Shown: positions 1 through 12,200 of the stretch, one piece after another
How the letters are laid out: each line of letters starts with the position of its first letter
How positions within the stretch are numbered: position 1 is the stretch's first letter
Assembly: GCA_916700875.1 (NCBI GenBank)
Contig: CAKAKS010000066.1
Coordinates: 20,885,490 to 20,949,489, forward strand
Direction of reading: 5' to 3'
Origin: Sebastes aleutianus
Lineage: Eukaryota > Chordata > Actinopteri > Perciformes > Sebastidae
DNA: 64,000 bases
Notes under the pieces: generated by a model
What the model saw: the letters and a program-made list of their open reading frames with translations, nothing else
Told to the model about the DNA's origin: nothing
Databases searched by the model: none
Position numbers and translations under genes: made by a program

Positions 1-211
1 CTCTCTCTATCTCTCTCTCTCAATTAAATTAAATTAAATTAAATTTGCTTTATTGGCATGACTGTCAGGTGAACAATATAGCCAAGAAGTAATTAATGTT
101 TGTTGTGTCAATAAAACAAACAAACAAATAAAAAGCAATTAATAACAATATATTTCAATATCAAAGGATAAATGTAAAAAACTAAAAAAACAAAAAACAA
201 ATAAACCCCAT

Positions 212-248
<37 letters not shown>

Positions 249-274
249 GTCTCTCTCATCCCTCGCTCCCTCCC

Positions 275-324
<50 letters not shown>

Positions 325-326
325 CC

Positions 327-384
<58 letters not shown>

Positions 385-480
385 TCCCTCTCTGATTGGC
401 TGCCGGTGGACACCCGGAGGAGCAGGTAGGTATCTCTCTCTCTCTCCTCTCTCTCTCTCCTCTCCTCTCCTCTCCTCTCC
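1..480. repeat. (CT)n/(CTCC)n microsatellite upstream of svop
   Basis: About 270 bases from 208 to 478 are almost pure CT, CTCC or CTCTC runs, and the first 20 bases are also CT repeats. The stretch at 25-180 is AT-rich and includes an (AATTA)n run and a 'ttgctttattggcatgac' segment typical of fish retroelement tails. Long open frames here (poly Arg-Glu on one strand, poly Ser-Leu on the other) are products of the simple repeat and are not genes. Confidence 0.9.
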
Positions 481-565
481 TCGGTGCTGAAATCGCTGCT
501 CGTCGTGTGATAGATAATGTAAACGGCGATGAGGCCAACCGGAGCGTCAGCCAGTAAACACCAAA

Positions 566-3500
566 ATGGACGATGATCTGTTCCAACTGAGACAGCTGCC
601 GTGAGTAGACAACAACCTGCACATTAGCGACCTTGTTGGCTTTTATTCAGTCTATTATCTTCCACCGTGACAGCAGCATGCTCGGCCGACGCGTCGCCCT
701 CTGACAGCCTCGCATCGTGCAGCCTATGATACAGTCTCTGATTAGCACATAACCTTAAAAACACCAGTCATTCAATTACAACATGTAATACCTAGAAATG
801 CTCCTACATTAAGGGACAAAATAAAAAAAAAACAGCATAGCATGTTCAGCTGTTTGTTTACAGTCGTATAGCATTTTCTCAAGCAGACTATTTTGGTTTT
901 ATTTATTCATAGGAGGTATAGGTTTTTGTGATTTCTAAGCTGATTCAGTCTTAACTTGTAATTGTGTGTTTGCTGTCATGACTCAGTGCCTATACCGTGA
1001 TTTATCTCAACCTCTGCTGTACATACATTAAGCTATAAAGACTGGCCCAGACAAGCCTGGTCTACATAGGGGACATTTCTCAAAGACATACAGCAAAACG
1101 ACAATATATAGTCTTCTTCTTACAATAATGACATTCAAATAATGACATTTTCCAAATTAAATTGTTTGTTAATCAAACAGTAACAATTATGAATATATAA
1201 AAAAAATAAAGAAAAGACATATTTTGAAAGTGTTGTTACAGTATTACTGGAAATGTAAATTATAGTGGTTTACAGTACACGACAGACATTTCTGGATATC
1301 TCACCAACTCATCTGCATCACTGATACTCCCCACTGCAAGTAGGCTATGTTATGTAATTACAGTGATTAAGACATCACTGGCACTCTCAGACTTCTCCTA
1401 TAGTGTTTCATCCTTAATGAACCATTGATTATCTACATGTGGGAGAAGATTATACCTTCCATCTGTAGACAACATGCATATCTCTGGGTATTTAGGCTTT
1501 ATAGGCTTGCCAAGCAGTAAAGTGCAGAGCTGTCTGTTGGCCTGACATGGTTCCCCCATAGGACCATATTACCACCCATTCACAAAATCACAGCCAGAAA
1601 AAGCTCACATCACCTAGGCAACAGCCTTCGACTCTCATCCGTACACAGCTTTGCCCTGGCACTTTTTAAACTCCCCCGACCAGACATATTGTACAGATGG
1701 TAATCCTCATGGGGCTTTTAAAAACAATTATCTTAATTGTTGTTGTTTTTTTTTGTAGTGTCGTCCGCTTCCGTCGCACAGGTGAGAGCACACGCTCTGA
1801 GGAGGATGGCGAGAATAGAGAGCAGGTCGTCAAGATTGCAGAACAGACTGATCTGGAGTCTGTGGCGCTTGCAGACGGAGCACCGGTTCCTCGGGAGTTT
1901 GCCAATCCGACTGATGGTACAGTATGACAGGGCTCCAGCTTACACACCCTGTCTTTCATAATAAACTCATACTCACCTTTTCAGTCAACATATTTTCCTT
2001 ATCTGTTTCCAAGGTCATGAATGAAATTAATCTCATAAGCATATCTTGTATTAGAGAACAGTTTTCTCCAAGGCATATTTGCTGTTTCAAGCTTTTGTTT
2101 TTACTTTAAAACCATCATCAGAAGCACGTAGAGGTGCGAGGAAACAACAGCTTGTTGGATCACTATGTAAGAAACAATATCAGTACATATCAACACCTAG
2201 TGCTCTAAACCTCAGGTATACAACTCAAGTTCCTTGTAGAAGCTCTTCACTGTTCAGAGAAGGTCTGTATCTGCTAATTTTTTTAATATTTTCTCATTCC
2301 CTCAGACACATTCATGGTAGAAGATGCCGTGGAGGCCATCGGCTTTGGGACGTTTCAATGGAAACTCTCCATCCTCACTGGTCTGGCCTGGGTGAGAACT
2401 GCTCTATACTAAAAATACACCATCCCATATACTGTGTGTATGTGTGTGCATGTTATAATATATTACATGTCTCTCAGATGGCTGATGCTATGGAGATGAT
2501 GATCCTCAGCATCTTAGCTCCTCAGCTCCACTGTGAATGGAGGCTGCCCAGCCTCGAGGTGGCCCTGCTTACATCGGTAATGGCTCTCTAATGTCTGTAA
2601 AGTGCTCTTGCTTGCAGTGCTATGTGACCGTCCTGATAGCTATTGGTTAAGCGCTTAGGGTTTTTTAAGTGCTCGTACTGAGCAATGACAGCCATGTGGG
2701 AAACAGTAGGGTGTCTAATGTCATCATTAGATTTGTGTTGCAATGTTATGATTTGAATGACCATCAAAAGCAGATTTACTTTTCTGAGTATCATATAAAA
2801 CAACAAGCAAACAGAAGATTTTACTAAAAGTGTTGCATAGAGAGGCTTTGAATGATGAGATGTAATTAATACAACTTTAATGAGAAGATAATCAAATAAA
2901 AAACACATTCAGTGACTTCCTGAGGCAAACACACCAAAATGAAATGTCTACACTGTGAAAATACGCATGACATTATGTGTGCATAATGTCAGCTGTGTGG
3001 TGAAATCGTAGTCAAGTGTGCGTTTAAGCTGCTGCAATCCCATTAACATCATTTTTTTCATTGATGCAGGCAGTGTTTATTGGGATGATGATCAGCTCAT
3101 CTCTTTGGGGAAATATATCTGACAGATACGGCAGAAAGACAGTAAGTTCTAATAAAGCCTCTGTTTATATTTCTGCTTCCTGTAAGACAAACTTGATCTA
3201 GTTTATAGATGTTGAATGTTTAGCTTTTGTGGTTTTCTGAATGAAAGAAAGTGATCAATATCAGACACTCTCTCCTGAAGAGCTTTATCAGATCACCATC
3301 ATTTATCCAGCCGCTTGTTATGTTTTGATTGTATGCACACACAGGGTCTCAAGATGAGCGTGATGTGGACCATGTTCTATGGCCTGCTGAGTGCATTTGC
3401 ACCTCTTTATGGCTGGATCCTCGTCCTCCGCGCGCTGGTGGGCTTTGGCATCGGAGGAGCCCCACAGTCGTGAGTAGCCCTCATTCATTATCTCTCTACA

Positions 3501-6500
3501 AATGACACTGTAATAATTAATGTGAGTTAGGATTAACTGTGAAGTGTCTCCCTCCTTATAAGGGTGACACTGTATGCTGAGTTTCTGCCTATGAAGTCCA
3601 GAGCTACATGCATCTTGCTGATTGAGGTATGGACTACCCTTATCTATCATCCATGGTGCAGACATGACATAACATGCATTGAAATGCTCTCTTTTTCTAG
3701 CAGAATGTTATTTAATTTTGCCTTGCAGATATTTTGGGCACTGGGCACCGTGTTTGAGGTCCTGCTAGCGATCCTGGTGATGCCCACTCTGGGCTGGCGT
3801 TGGTTGCTTGGCCTTTCCACCATTCCTCTCTTCATCTTCTCTATCCTGTGTTTTGTGAGTATGATGTTATCAGTCTGGAGACCTTCTGCAATATGGTCAG
3901 CAGAACAAATGAAAGCTTTGTCATGTCTGTTTGTTTTGGTGGGGTGGGAGCAGTGGCTACCAGAGAGCGCTCGATACGACGTGCTGACAGGGAACCAGGA
4001 GAAAGCTCTGGCCACATTGAAGCGCATCGCCACAGAGAACGGAGCACCCATGCCACTTGGGAAACTTATCGCTGCCAGACAAGTAACAGACAGTTTCTTC
4101 AGAGCATCAAATTCTCTGAATATTATTCACGTATGCTCCCAATTATGTTTTTGTTTATGTCTTGTTTCTTTCAATTAGGAAGAGCGTGGAAAGATCCGAG
4201 ACTTATTTTCATCAGACTTTCGCTGGACCACAGTTCTGCTGTGGTTTATTTGGTAAATGGAGTGAATGATGATGACGCCGCCCACTCACATCCTGAGTCA
4301 TTGCTCACTGATTTTCTTTTCTTTCTCTCTCCAAACATTATAATCTCCAAGTGCACACACAAATTAATCAGCGTTTTATTTGAAGTTTCTCACCACCATC
4401 GTTTCATGCTGTCTCCCTGGCTCCTCAGGTTTGCGAATGCCTTCTCCTACTACGGGCTGGTGCTGCTCACCACAGAGCTGTTTCAGGAGGGAGGTGCATG
4501 TGGAAGTGAGTCACTGCTCCAACACCGACAGCTGTCTTCACACACTCAAGGACACACACACGCACACACATTTTTAATTTGCCACACTGATAAGAGAGAC
4601 TTTGTAGTTCAGTGACATGTGTGTTGAACCCAGGAGATAAATGTATGGCATGGCAGACATTTGACATGTCTTAGCAATGAAGGCACAGCTGGCACTGATA
4701 ACATTAACGACGGCTACGATGACACTAATGGAGCAGAGTCATCGTTAATGTATATAGTTACACCTGTGCTTTTTCCTACTGTGCCAAGTCAAAAGGTCTA
4801 CACATGTGTACAGTATGTTACAGTGCTCGGTGTGTACTATCAATATATTTCTGTTGTTTTATACCTCCCTCTAGTGTCCAAAGGTAGTCAGAGGGAGCTC
4901 CGATGCAACTTGGAGTGTAAATATCTGAACTCTGACGACTACAAAGACCTGTTGTGGACCACCTTGTCTGAATTCCCAGGTAGGTACACATCAGTTAGTT
5001 CTCTGTGTCTTAAACTCAGTCAATACATTTGTCTTTATAAAATACGGCAGCACATTTTCCCACTGTACCATAATTACTTTATATTTACTAGATAACTAAA
5101 CATTGGTACAGAAAAGGTAATTAAAGGTTTAGTACTCTGAAATTATGTGAACGGTGCATCGATCTACAACTGTTTATGTAATCAATAGTAAGTGTCGATG
5201 CAGAAAGGTAATTAAGTGGTAATTTTGTAATTTCTTGGTATTAAAAAGGTCATAAAGCTAAATGCTATGTAGATATTACACCTGTTACTACATTACTTCA
5301 GAGTATTGATAGAACAGCAATAACTTACAAGTAAATCATCATAATAATAATAATGTTAATAGAGCGTTCTCATGAGGACACTTTGGCAAGGAGTTAATTA
5401 AACAATGGGGGGCCCTGCTGGCATGCCAGCTTGCTGACAAAACAAGTCTTGAAATTTGGTACGGATGTACTTTGGGCAAGTGTCTAACAGTACAACTTTG
5501 ACATTTTTAGGTTGCATGAAAAATCACATCACACTTATAATTTATAGTCAAAATCTGAATTTTTGAAAAATGCTAACATTCTGTTTATTAAATGTTTTCC
5601 ATATGAAATTATTTTTTGACTGCATATGTGTGCATATCTTTGATATTCAACTTGTTATGAGTTCATAGATACCAAATACTTTATTGAGGTACTTGTAGTT
5701 TCTGAAATACAACCATTTTCTTATCATACTATATGTAGTATTTTGGCACATAGGACTACTGTTTTTTCCTAAAATATAAAGGAGTCTGTTGCAAAAGACT
5801 CATGTGCCCAAATACTAGATATAGTATGATAAGAAAAACTCACTTTTCAGCCAAACCTTACAGATTTTGAAAATGTTTCACATTTGTGCTTAGGCAAGCC
5901 CAGAGAACACTTCCAAACTAAAAAAAAACATTTGTTGGGGCGCCCCGGTGGCTCATCTGGTGGAGCGGGCTGAGGCCTTACCGCAGCGGCCCGCGGTTTG
6001 GGTCTGACCTGTGGCCCTCTGCTGCGTGTCCTCCACTCTCTCTCCCCCTTTCATGACTGTCACTGTCTCTATCAAATGGGGGCAAAAGCCAAAAAGATGA
6101 TCTTTGAAAGAAAAAAAATAATTTGTGGGCACAAATGGGTTAACTTTATTAGTTACACCTTTGCTTTTCCTGCAATGTCCTGTCAAAATGTCATTGTAAT
6201 AAGTAAAACCATACATTCATCCGAGAGCAAACCAGCATATAATATTTTACAAACATTTTGAATTGTCACATAGGACTGCTGGTGACACTGTGGGCTATTG
6301 ATCGACTGGGAAGGAGGAAGACCATGGCACTCTGTTTCTTCGTCTTCTCCATGTGCATCATTCCACTCTACGGCTGTGTTGGGAGGTATAAGGCAGACAC
6401 TGATGAGAATGTTAAACATGAAATTGTGGATCCACCATTCATCCAGCATTACTGGTTCCTCTGTTACAGAGCATCCATGACGGTGTTGATATTCATCGCC

Positions 6501-7087
6501 AGAGCGTTCATCGCAGGAGGATTCCAGGCTGCCTATGTGTACACTCCAGAGGTACGGTATCCAACCAAAGTGCAGTTTTTGCTTGTATTGTGTAAAATGC
6601 AAACAGTTACTAGCAGAGCTCAGGTCAATCAATAGCTGGGTAGATGGAGCATCAGGGCAGCCTGCTCAGTATGTTTTTAAACTCTGCAGGTGTATCCGAC
6701 AGCGACCAGGGCGTTAGGTCTGGGAACGAGCAGTGGCATGGCCAGAGTCGGTGCCCTCATTACACCTTTTGTTGCACAGGTAACACCCTTCTATCAGGTT
6801 ACTCATTTAAACACATCACAACACAACAACTCATTTTTGTTCGTTCCTGCATGGGCTTCATCCTGCAGGTGATGTTGGAGTCCTCTGTGTACCTGGCTCT
6901 TTCCGTGTACTGCTGCTGCTGTCTACTCGCTGCCATCGCCTCCTGCGCTCTGCCAATTGAGACAACAGGCCGGGGCCTGCAGGAGTCCAGCCAACGCGAG
7001 TGGGGCCAGGAGATGGTGGGCCGGGCCTCCTCCCAAAGCTCAGGGGGTAACCCTCCCTCCGGCTCCGGCTCCAGCTCCCAGGGCTGA
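566..7087 (+). CDS. svop: synaptic vesicle 2-related protein (SVOP), 16 coding exons
   Basis: SVOP is a 12-helix major facilitator superfamily membrane protein of synaptic vesicles, related to SV2 and organic-ion transporters; its substrate is not firmly known. Coding exons: 566-600, 1759-1916, 2306-2391, 2478-2576, 3070-3141, 3345-3469, 3563-3626, 3729-3854, 3954-4082, 4179-4252, 4429-4505, 4875-4979, 6274-6385, 6470-6551, 6690-6779, 6869-7087. They sum to 1653 nt or 550 aa (human 548), and all joins keep frame with GT..AG introns. The protein starts MDDDLFQLRQLP as the family does. It has the MFS loop motif SDRYGRK (about 143-149), its repeat IDRLGRRK (392-399), and the family blocks WMADAMEMMILSILAPQLHC and YPTATRALGLGTSSG. 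The cytosolic tail is Ser/Gly/Pro-rich and ends ...GSSSQG. The 5' part lies just after a CT microsatellite. Teleosts can have two svop copies, so the exact co-orthologue is open. Confidence 0.95.
601..1758 (+). other. svop intron 1
   Basis: The donor gtgagt follows codon position 2 of Pro12, and the acceptor is a T-rich tract ending at 1758. The intron is AT-rich and non-coding, and I see no recognisable repeat or RNA gene in it. Confidence 0.8.
5716..5837. repeat. foldback hairpin in svop intron 12
   Basis: The left arm (5716-5752) starts ttttcttatcatactatatg. The reverse complement of the right arm (about 5801-5837) starts ttttcttatcatactatatc. The arms are about 37 bases with only a few mismatches, and the loop is about 48 bases. 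It is either a short foldback transposon or a chance stable hairpin transcribed with the svop intron. Confidence 0.7.
5938..6118 (+). repeat. tRNA-derived SINE
   Basis: It begins ggcgccccggtggctcatct and carries an A-box-like 'tggctcatctggtggagc' and a decayed B-box near 5990-6005. The body reads 'gtggccctctgctgcgtgtc' then 'ctctccccctttcatg', and the tail is A-rich. This matches a SINE family common in percomorph fish. It is not a functional tRNA gene. Confidence 0.8.
6386..6469 (+). other. svop 84-nt intron without stop codons, in frame
   Basis: This intron (gtataagg...ctgttacag) is exactly 28 codons and open in the svop frame. If retained it would insert 28 residues (from YKADTDENVK to YWFLCYR) after Gly-Arg of the CVGR segment, in a loop between transmembrane helices. 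Family alignment from memory (human CVGRNVLTLLLF against fish CVGRASMTVLIF) supports its removal in the normal mRNA. Confidence 0.8.
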
Positions 7088-8513
7088 GGACATGTCGGCT
7101 GGAGTACATCTGAGACCACAGTGAGGAAAAGAGGCAAGGAGAGGAAAAAAAAAGCTGGAAAAAGCAGCTTTCGGTGTCCATCTCCAGTCCCATCCTACGA
7201 CTCTTCAGTTTAGACACCACAGTGGCTTCAGAGAGCCAGGCAGCACAATATTATTTATCATATTACATAGTCTTCAACCACCATCGCTGTCACAATTTTG
7301 CCACTGAAAAACTGCACACGGGGTGACTGGAAAGACCAAATGACCTACGCGAGTGCAAGATTGATAAAATAATTGGTGGACGACACGTGAAACATTCTTG
7401 GACAAGTGAGGATTCAAAAACTTCAAGCAAAGTGTTTTGAATCCTTCTTTTCTAATGTGAGAGAAGCAAAGGAGAATAAAGAGGATAAAAGTGTAAGAGC
7501 CTTAAAGCTACCTTGTGTTTAAGAGACTTCTCTCAACCCTTTGAAAAAGCTGTGTATTAGCGTGCGGGACTTAAATGCGTAGATAAGAAAGAGCACCATC
7601 TTGTGCACACAAATTGTCTGTTAGAATACACAAGCTTTATAAAATGTGCATCGCTGGAGAGAGGAACAGTTCAACATCATCAAATCAACTGACCATTAGA
7701 TTGATTAAAGTCTGGGGCTTAAGATTCACTTCTGTCAAGGAAAGGACATACTGCCCACAGTAAGTTACTGTGTTAAACCAAACCCTGTGTTAAATGTGTT
7801 CTTTTCTTTTGTGTTAGTTTTATTTCACACATTTTGTTCATAACAACCTGACAAATCTGCCAATGCCTTCATCAGAGCATAATGACACCAGTGACATCAT
7901 TCAGTCGACGATATTTCATGATTATAGCACAACTGGAACGAGTCCACAGATCCTGGGCTGCATTTGAAGACAGCATTATGTAAGTTAACATTGAAGTATT
8001 AGGAAATCTGAGTATTTTCATCACCCAAAGTAGACTCAACCTAGTTAACATAAGTATCTGGTGTAAGGGTCTATAAATGCTGCGTCTCTCGCTCTACTCA
8101 GACTTTGAGGCTGTGCACACATTAGACCTACACATTCATTTAGCAGGATGTTACATTCTGTCTTTCTGTAAATAATGTATCAATACCTGGTTTAGTTGTT
8201 GTCTTTGCTTTTGTTTGTAACAAAGGTGATGTGGAGACTGACTTTGCCCGGTCTGAGTGACACACGGAGCAAAGTTTGGTTAAAAAAAAAAAAGAGAAAG
8301 ATTAACTAGTTCAGGTCCAACAAGCCAACTCTTTACCTGCCAGTGTTTGAGATATAGTGCTGAATTAAGTGTCTGTGTGCACAGATTGTTGTCAATGCAC
8401 TGGATGTAAATGTGTATGATACAATAGTAAATAATCTTTCAAAAAGAGCAGTGGATTCATGTTATTTATTACTAAACAGTGTGATTTTATCAGCTACAAT
8501 CATCATCAATAAA
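7088..8513 (+). other. svop 3' UTR with candidate polyadenylation signals
   Basis: Non-coding sequence follows the TGA at 7085-7087. AATAAA hexamers occur at 7475-7480 and 8508-8513; the distal one sits just before repeat-derived DNA (a SINE starts near 8573) and is the better candidate for the long UTR end. On the opposite strand an AATAAA (tttatt at 8465-8470) could serve the converging dao transcript, so the two UTRs may overlap. Actual ends are not known. Confidence 0.5.
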
Positions 8514-8572
8514 TTTGTCTACTTTTTCTATATTTACTGACAATATGTTCAACAATATGTACACTTGATATA

Positions 8573-8871
8573 GGGCGGCTGTGGCTCAGAGGGTAGAGCA
8601 GGTCATGGTTCAATCCCTGGCTCCTCCGGTCACATGTCGAAGTGTCCTTGGGCAAGATACTTAACCCCAAATTGCTCCTGAAGGCTGAGTGAATGGGTAT
8701 TTAGATTAAATCCTGATGAGCAAAGTTGGCACCTTGCATGTCAGCCTCTGCCATCAGTATGAATGAATGGGTGCTGACATGTAGTGTAAAGCGCTGACAT
8801 GTAGTGTACAGCACTTGGAGTGGTTGGAAGACTAGAAAAGCATTATATAAATACAAGTCCATTTAACATAT
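8573..8871 (+). repeat. tRNA-derived SINE (complete)
   Basis: It starts ggcggctgtggctcagaggg (A box) and has the B box 'ggttcaatccc' near 8608-8618. The conserved body includes 'gtgtccttgggcaagatact' and 'ccccaaattgctcctgaagg', and the element ends 'actagaaaagcattatataa'. The same element is widespread in fish genomes. It has a tRNA-like promoter but is not a tRNA gene. Confidence 0.85.
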
Positions 8872-8884
8872 ACTTTATATAAAA

Positions 8885-9115
8885 TCTCCTACGGATTTAT
8901 GTATGATTTTGTTACATATGAATGAGCCATCTGTTAATTAATAATGTATGAGAAAAACAGGAGTGGCTCTTTAAAGTTACATACAAGTTCAAGTTCAAGT
9001 TACATACAAGTTCTCCTACGGATTTATGTATGATTTTGTTACATGTGAATGAGCCATCTGTTAATTAATAATGTATGAGAACGACAGGAGTGTCTCCTTT
9101 TTAAAGTTACATACA
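8885..9115. repeat. two-copy tandem duplication (about 127 bp unit)
   Basis: The segment beginning tctcctacggatttatgtat at 8885 is repeated at 9012 and runs through 'gagccatctgttaattaata'. The copies differ by few bases, so the duplication is recent. It lies between the converging svop and dao 3' ends. Confidence 0.85.
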
Positions 9116-9273
9116 TTACATTGTTTTATAGAGATGTAATTATACCAAAGGTATATGATGCTGAATATCTGTTTGCTTTGAATGTTAGTTATAGATAGCT
9201 TGTGCAGTATGGGATACAAGGCACTGACGTTGAAATTCAAAGTGCACCTATCAGTACACTGACGGACACAAAT

Positions 9274-12200
9274 TTACAAGCGAGCTTTTGGACCTTTGCC
9301 TTTTTGTTCCACGATCTGACCGAAGAGCCTCGCCACCTCCTGGGAGCAGCCTCGGTGAATGGTGAGTCCGAAACCTCCGTGGCCGTAGTTGTGTATCACC
9401 TGAATGAGAGCCACCATACTTTAGAAGTTGAATGACACCAACATTCCCATTAATAATTCCCATGTTGAGCTGTTAAAGTTTACCTCGACTGTGGTTGCAC
9501 CAGCCTGTATGGTCTCCCTCTCCAGTCGGACTTTGCTGCGAACAGGCCTGAGGCCGGCCCAGTCCTCTACGATCCTGGCATGCTGAAGTTAGTAACAACA
9601 AAACATCATCTTTCTCAAGCTTGACATTTTGCAGAAAAATAATGTTTCATCAAAAACATGTTTGAGGGCTGAATTACAGAATAAGTATACTAAATATATC
9701 AAATGTTAAATACTTTAGCACTACAGAAGACTCATTGTAAATCATTTATTACAGTCGACACAGGAAGTCTTTTTATGGGTTTATCACCTCACCTTGAGTG
9801 AAGGCTCGAGCTGGCAAGCTTCTTCCCAGATTTTCTTATGGTCAGTGGAGTTGTTCTGTTCGCTCCAGTTTCCTAACTGGAAAATCCCACCAACTGTCAC
9901 CAGACGACTCCTGCAGACACAGAAAAACAACTTTCCGTCTAAAAATAACACTGTAATATCAAATTACACAACACCATGTGGTCGACACAGTACAATCACT
10001 GTAATTTTTGCTGGCAACATGCATTGTGTGTATGATACTGTAAAGCCACAGTACTCCTATTCCTCACTATAAACACTACAGGAGAACTTTGTTCCTAAAG
10101 TGTCACTAGCACTACCCTGGAATGATGTATGGTGAATTGTAGATTCCTGCTGCAATATTGTGGGTAAGAACCCAATGCTTCAGCCACGGAGCATCCACCT
10201 GAAAAACAGAGGAATAACAAGGTTCAACCACTATTTCCATGGTGCCTTTACAGCTGGTTATAAACTGTTCACTCTCACCTTCACTATCTGGCCCCGGCCT
10301 GGTTTGAGCTCAGGGTCCGGCTGGAGCTCGCCTGATCTCATCCCAGAGCAGTTTATTACCACGTCTGCCCCAGTTTCTGCCAGCTAAATACGGGAAGCAT
10401 GATAAGAGAAAACAAATAGTGATAACATTGTGTGAGGCTTTCTGGAGGTCAGTAGGAAAATACAACATTCTGGCTGTTATGATTTTACAGACTAGATATA
10501 AAAATGATTCCTAAAATATTAAAATAAAACATAATAATATATAACAAAACATATGCAACTATAATATTACAAAGTCTCTACTAACCTCCTTGAAGGACTT
10601 TATTTTCCTGTGATAAAATTTCACACCCCTTTTTTGCAACCTGAGAATAACACAAAACCAGATGTATATTACGAGGAAAGGACTCCTGAAAAATACACTT
10701 TTTGACTTCTGTTAAACTGAAACCACTCAAGATATCCTAAACAACATATGAGGACATCACTCATTCATTACACAGCGTATAGGGATTTGTATGTTGAGGA
10801 CAATAATCAGGTCATTCCCATCTTGCAGCTGTTTGAATTTGCCTTTTTCCCAGCTTGGAACGCTCAGTTAGTGACCACTGATTGTACACTACTTTTTACT
10901 GTGCACTGTGGGATCATTTTAGGTTACAATATGGGTATATATATCAGATAACAAATGGTAAACACAGTAAATAGTAAACCATTTTAGCCAGACAGACAGA
11001 CTAGCTCAACTGAAACCATGTATTGAACATGTAAGATAAGATAAAACTTTATTGATCCCCAAGGAGAAAGTTAGGAACAGAGAGTGATAAGGTTGCTTCC
11101 TTTTATCATTTTATTGTATAATAAATTATGTTGCAAATCAGTGCTTACACCTATTAATCTATTAACTGGGTTTGACTCAGGACTTGTTAAGGTCTGGTAT
11201 AAGAAAAAAGAAATCACTCACCAATCCATCAGCCAAGGTAAATATGTTTTACCTTCCACCATGAGAGCAGTGTTGAACCACCCATGCCTGGAGATATTAG
11301 AAAAGACACACACATATTATGATACATTTTTGTATCTTTTATTGGGAACCATGAAATACATTTTTTAGTAAGAAAAAAACAATTAGTTTATTTCAGAAAT
11401 CTTTAGTATAATTTCTTTCTTTCTTTCTCTTTATTACCGGAAATGTTGTACATGTCTATATAATTTTATTATTTATGTTTTTCTTTTGGTTTTGTGTTAT
11501 AGGAAGATGTCTTATAAGGAATAATGTACAGCGAGCCGGTCATTGTTGTGAAATAAACCCTGACAGGGCGTTAATAAACAGCATTATTACACAGCTTTGT
11601 CGAATACTCGATTCTGATTGGTCAATCACGGCATTCTACGGTCTGTTATTTCTTTATAACAGACGGTTGCTACGGGCGCAGTTCTGATGTTGGACTCTGG
11701 CGGACCGTTTTTGTGTCAAATTATTGATTTCTTATGTAAGTGGCTGTGTAATAAGCGGGATAATGTACAGCTAGCGGGTCATTGTTGTGAAAGAATCCCC
11801 TTCAGGGCCATGCAAGACCCCGACGCGAAAGCAGGTTTTATTTCACAACAATGATCGTCTCACTGTACATTATCCCTTACGAGTCTTGTCATCCCATGTA
11901 GGAAGGGTCCAATGTTTGGCATGACATGGTTACAGAAACTAACTAACTAAATAACTATGTGCGGCTCTACTTTATGGTCTTTCAGTGTTTTGCTTTCATG
12001 GCAGTTTCAGACAGAAACCTACTTGTATCCGGGGAACAGCTGCAGTTCTCGCTGTGTGAGCTGTCTGAAGCCCAGGACAATATCTTTAAATGAGGGATCC
12101 TGCAATCAAAAACAAGTCAGCATCACATCATTTATGTCCTAATCATGTGCTGGCTGTGTTAGTTTGCTGTCACACAATAAAGAGTCCCAATTAACCCCTG

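Larger units (their letters stand above)
4980..6273 (+). other. svop intron 12 (largest downstream intron), with hairpin and SINE
   Basis: The intron lies between the exon ending SEFPG and the exon starting LLVTLWAIDRLGRR. It contains a strong inverted repeat at about 5716-5837 and a tRNA-derived SINE at about 5938-6118. The rest is AT-rich, with no coding signal. Confidence 0.8.

Noticed and set aside
108..622. Long Arg-Glu-rich and Ser-Leu-rich open frames at the window start
   Set aside because: They are translations of the (CT)n/(GA)n microsatellite, open on both strands, with no other protein character.
5938..6010. tRNA gene
   Set aside because: A- and B-box-like sequences belong to a SINE. 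The cloverleaf cannot be completed and the SINE body follows. The same applies to 8573-8640.
11251..11287. Short 35-nt dao exon ending at an internal 'gtaaaac' donor
   Set aside because: Reading on gives EGKTYLPWLMDW, which matches the DAO family and ends at a better donor (gtgagt) at 11221. The longer exon 11287-11222 is used and restores the frame with the next exon.
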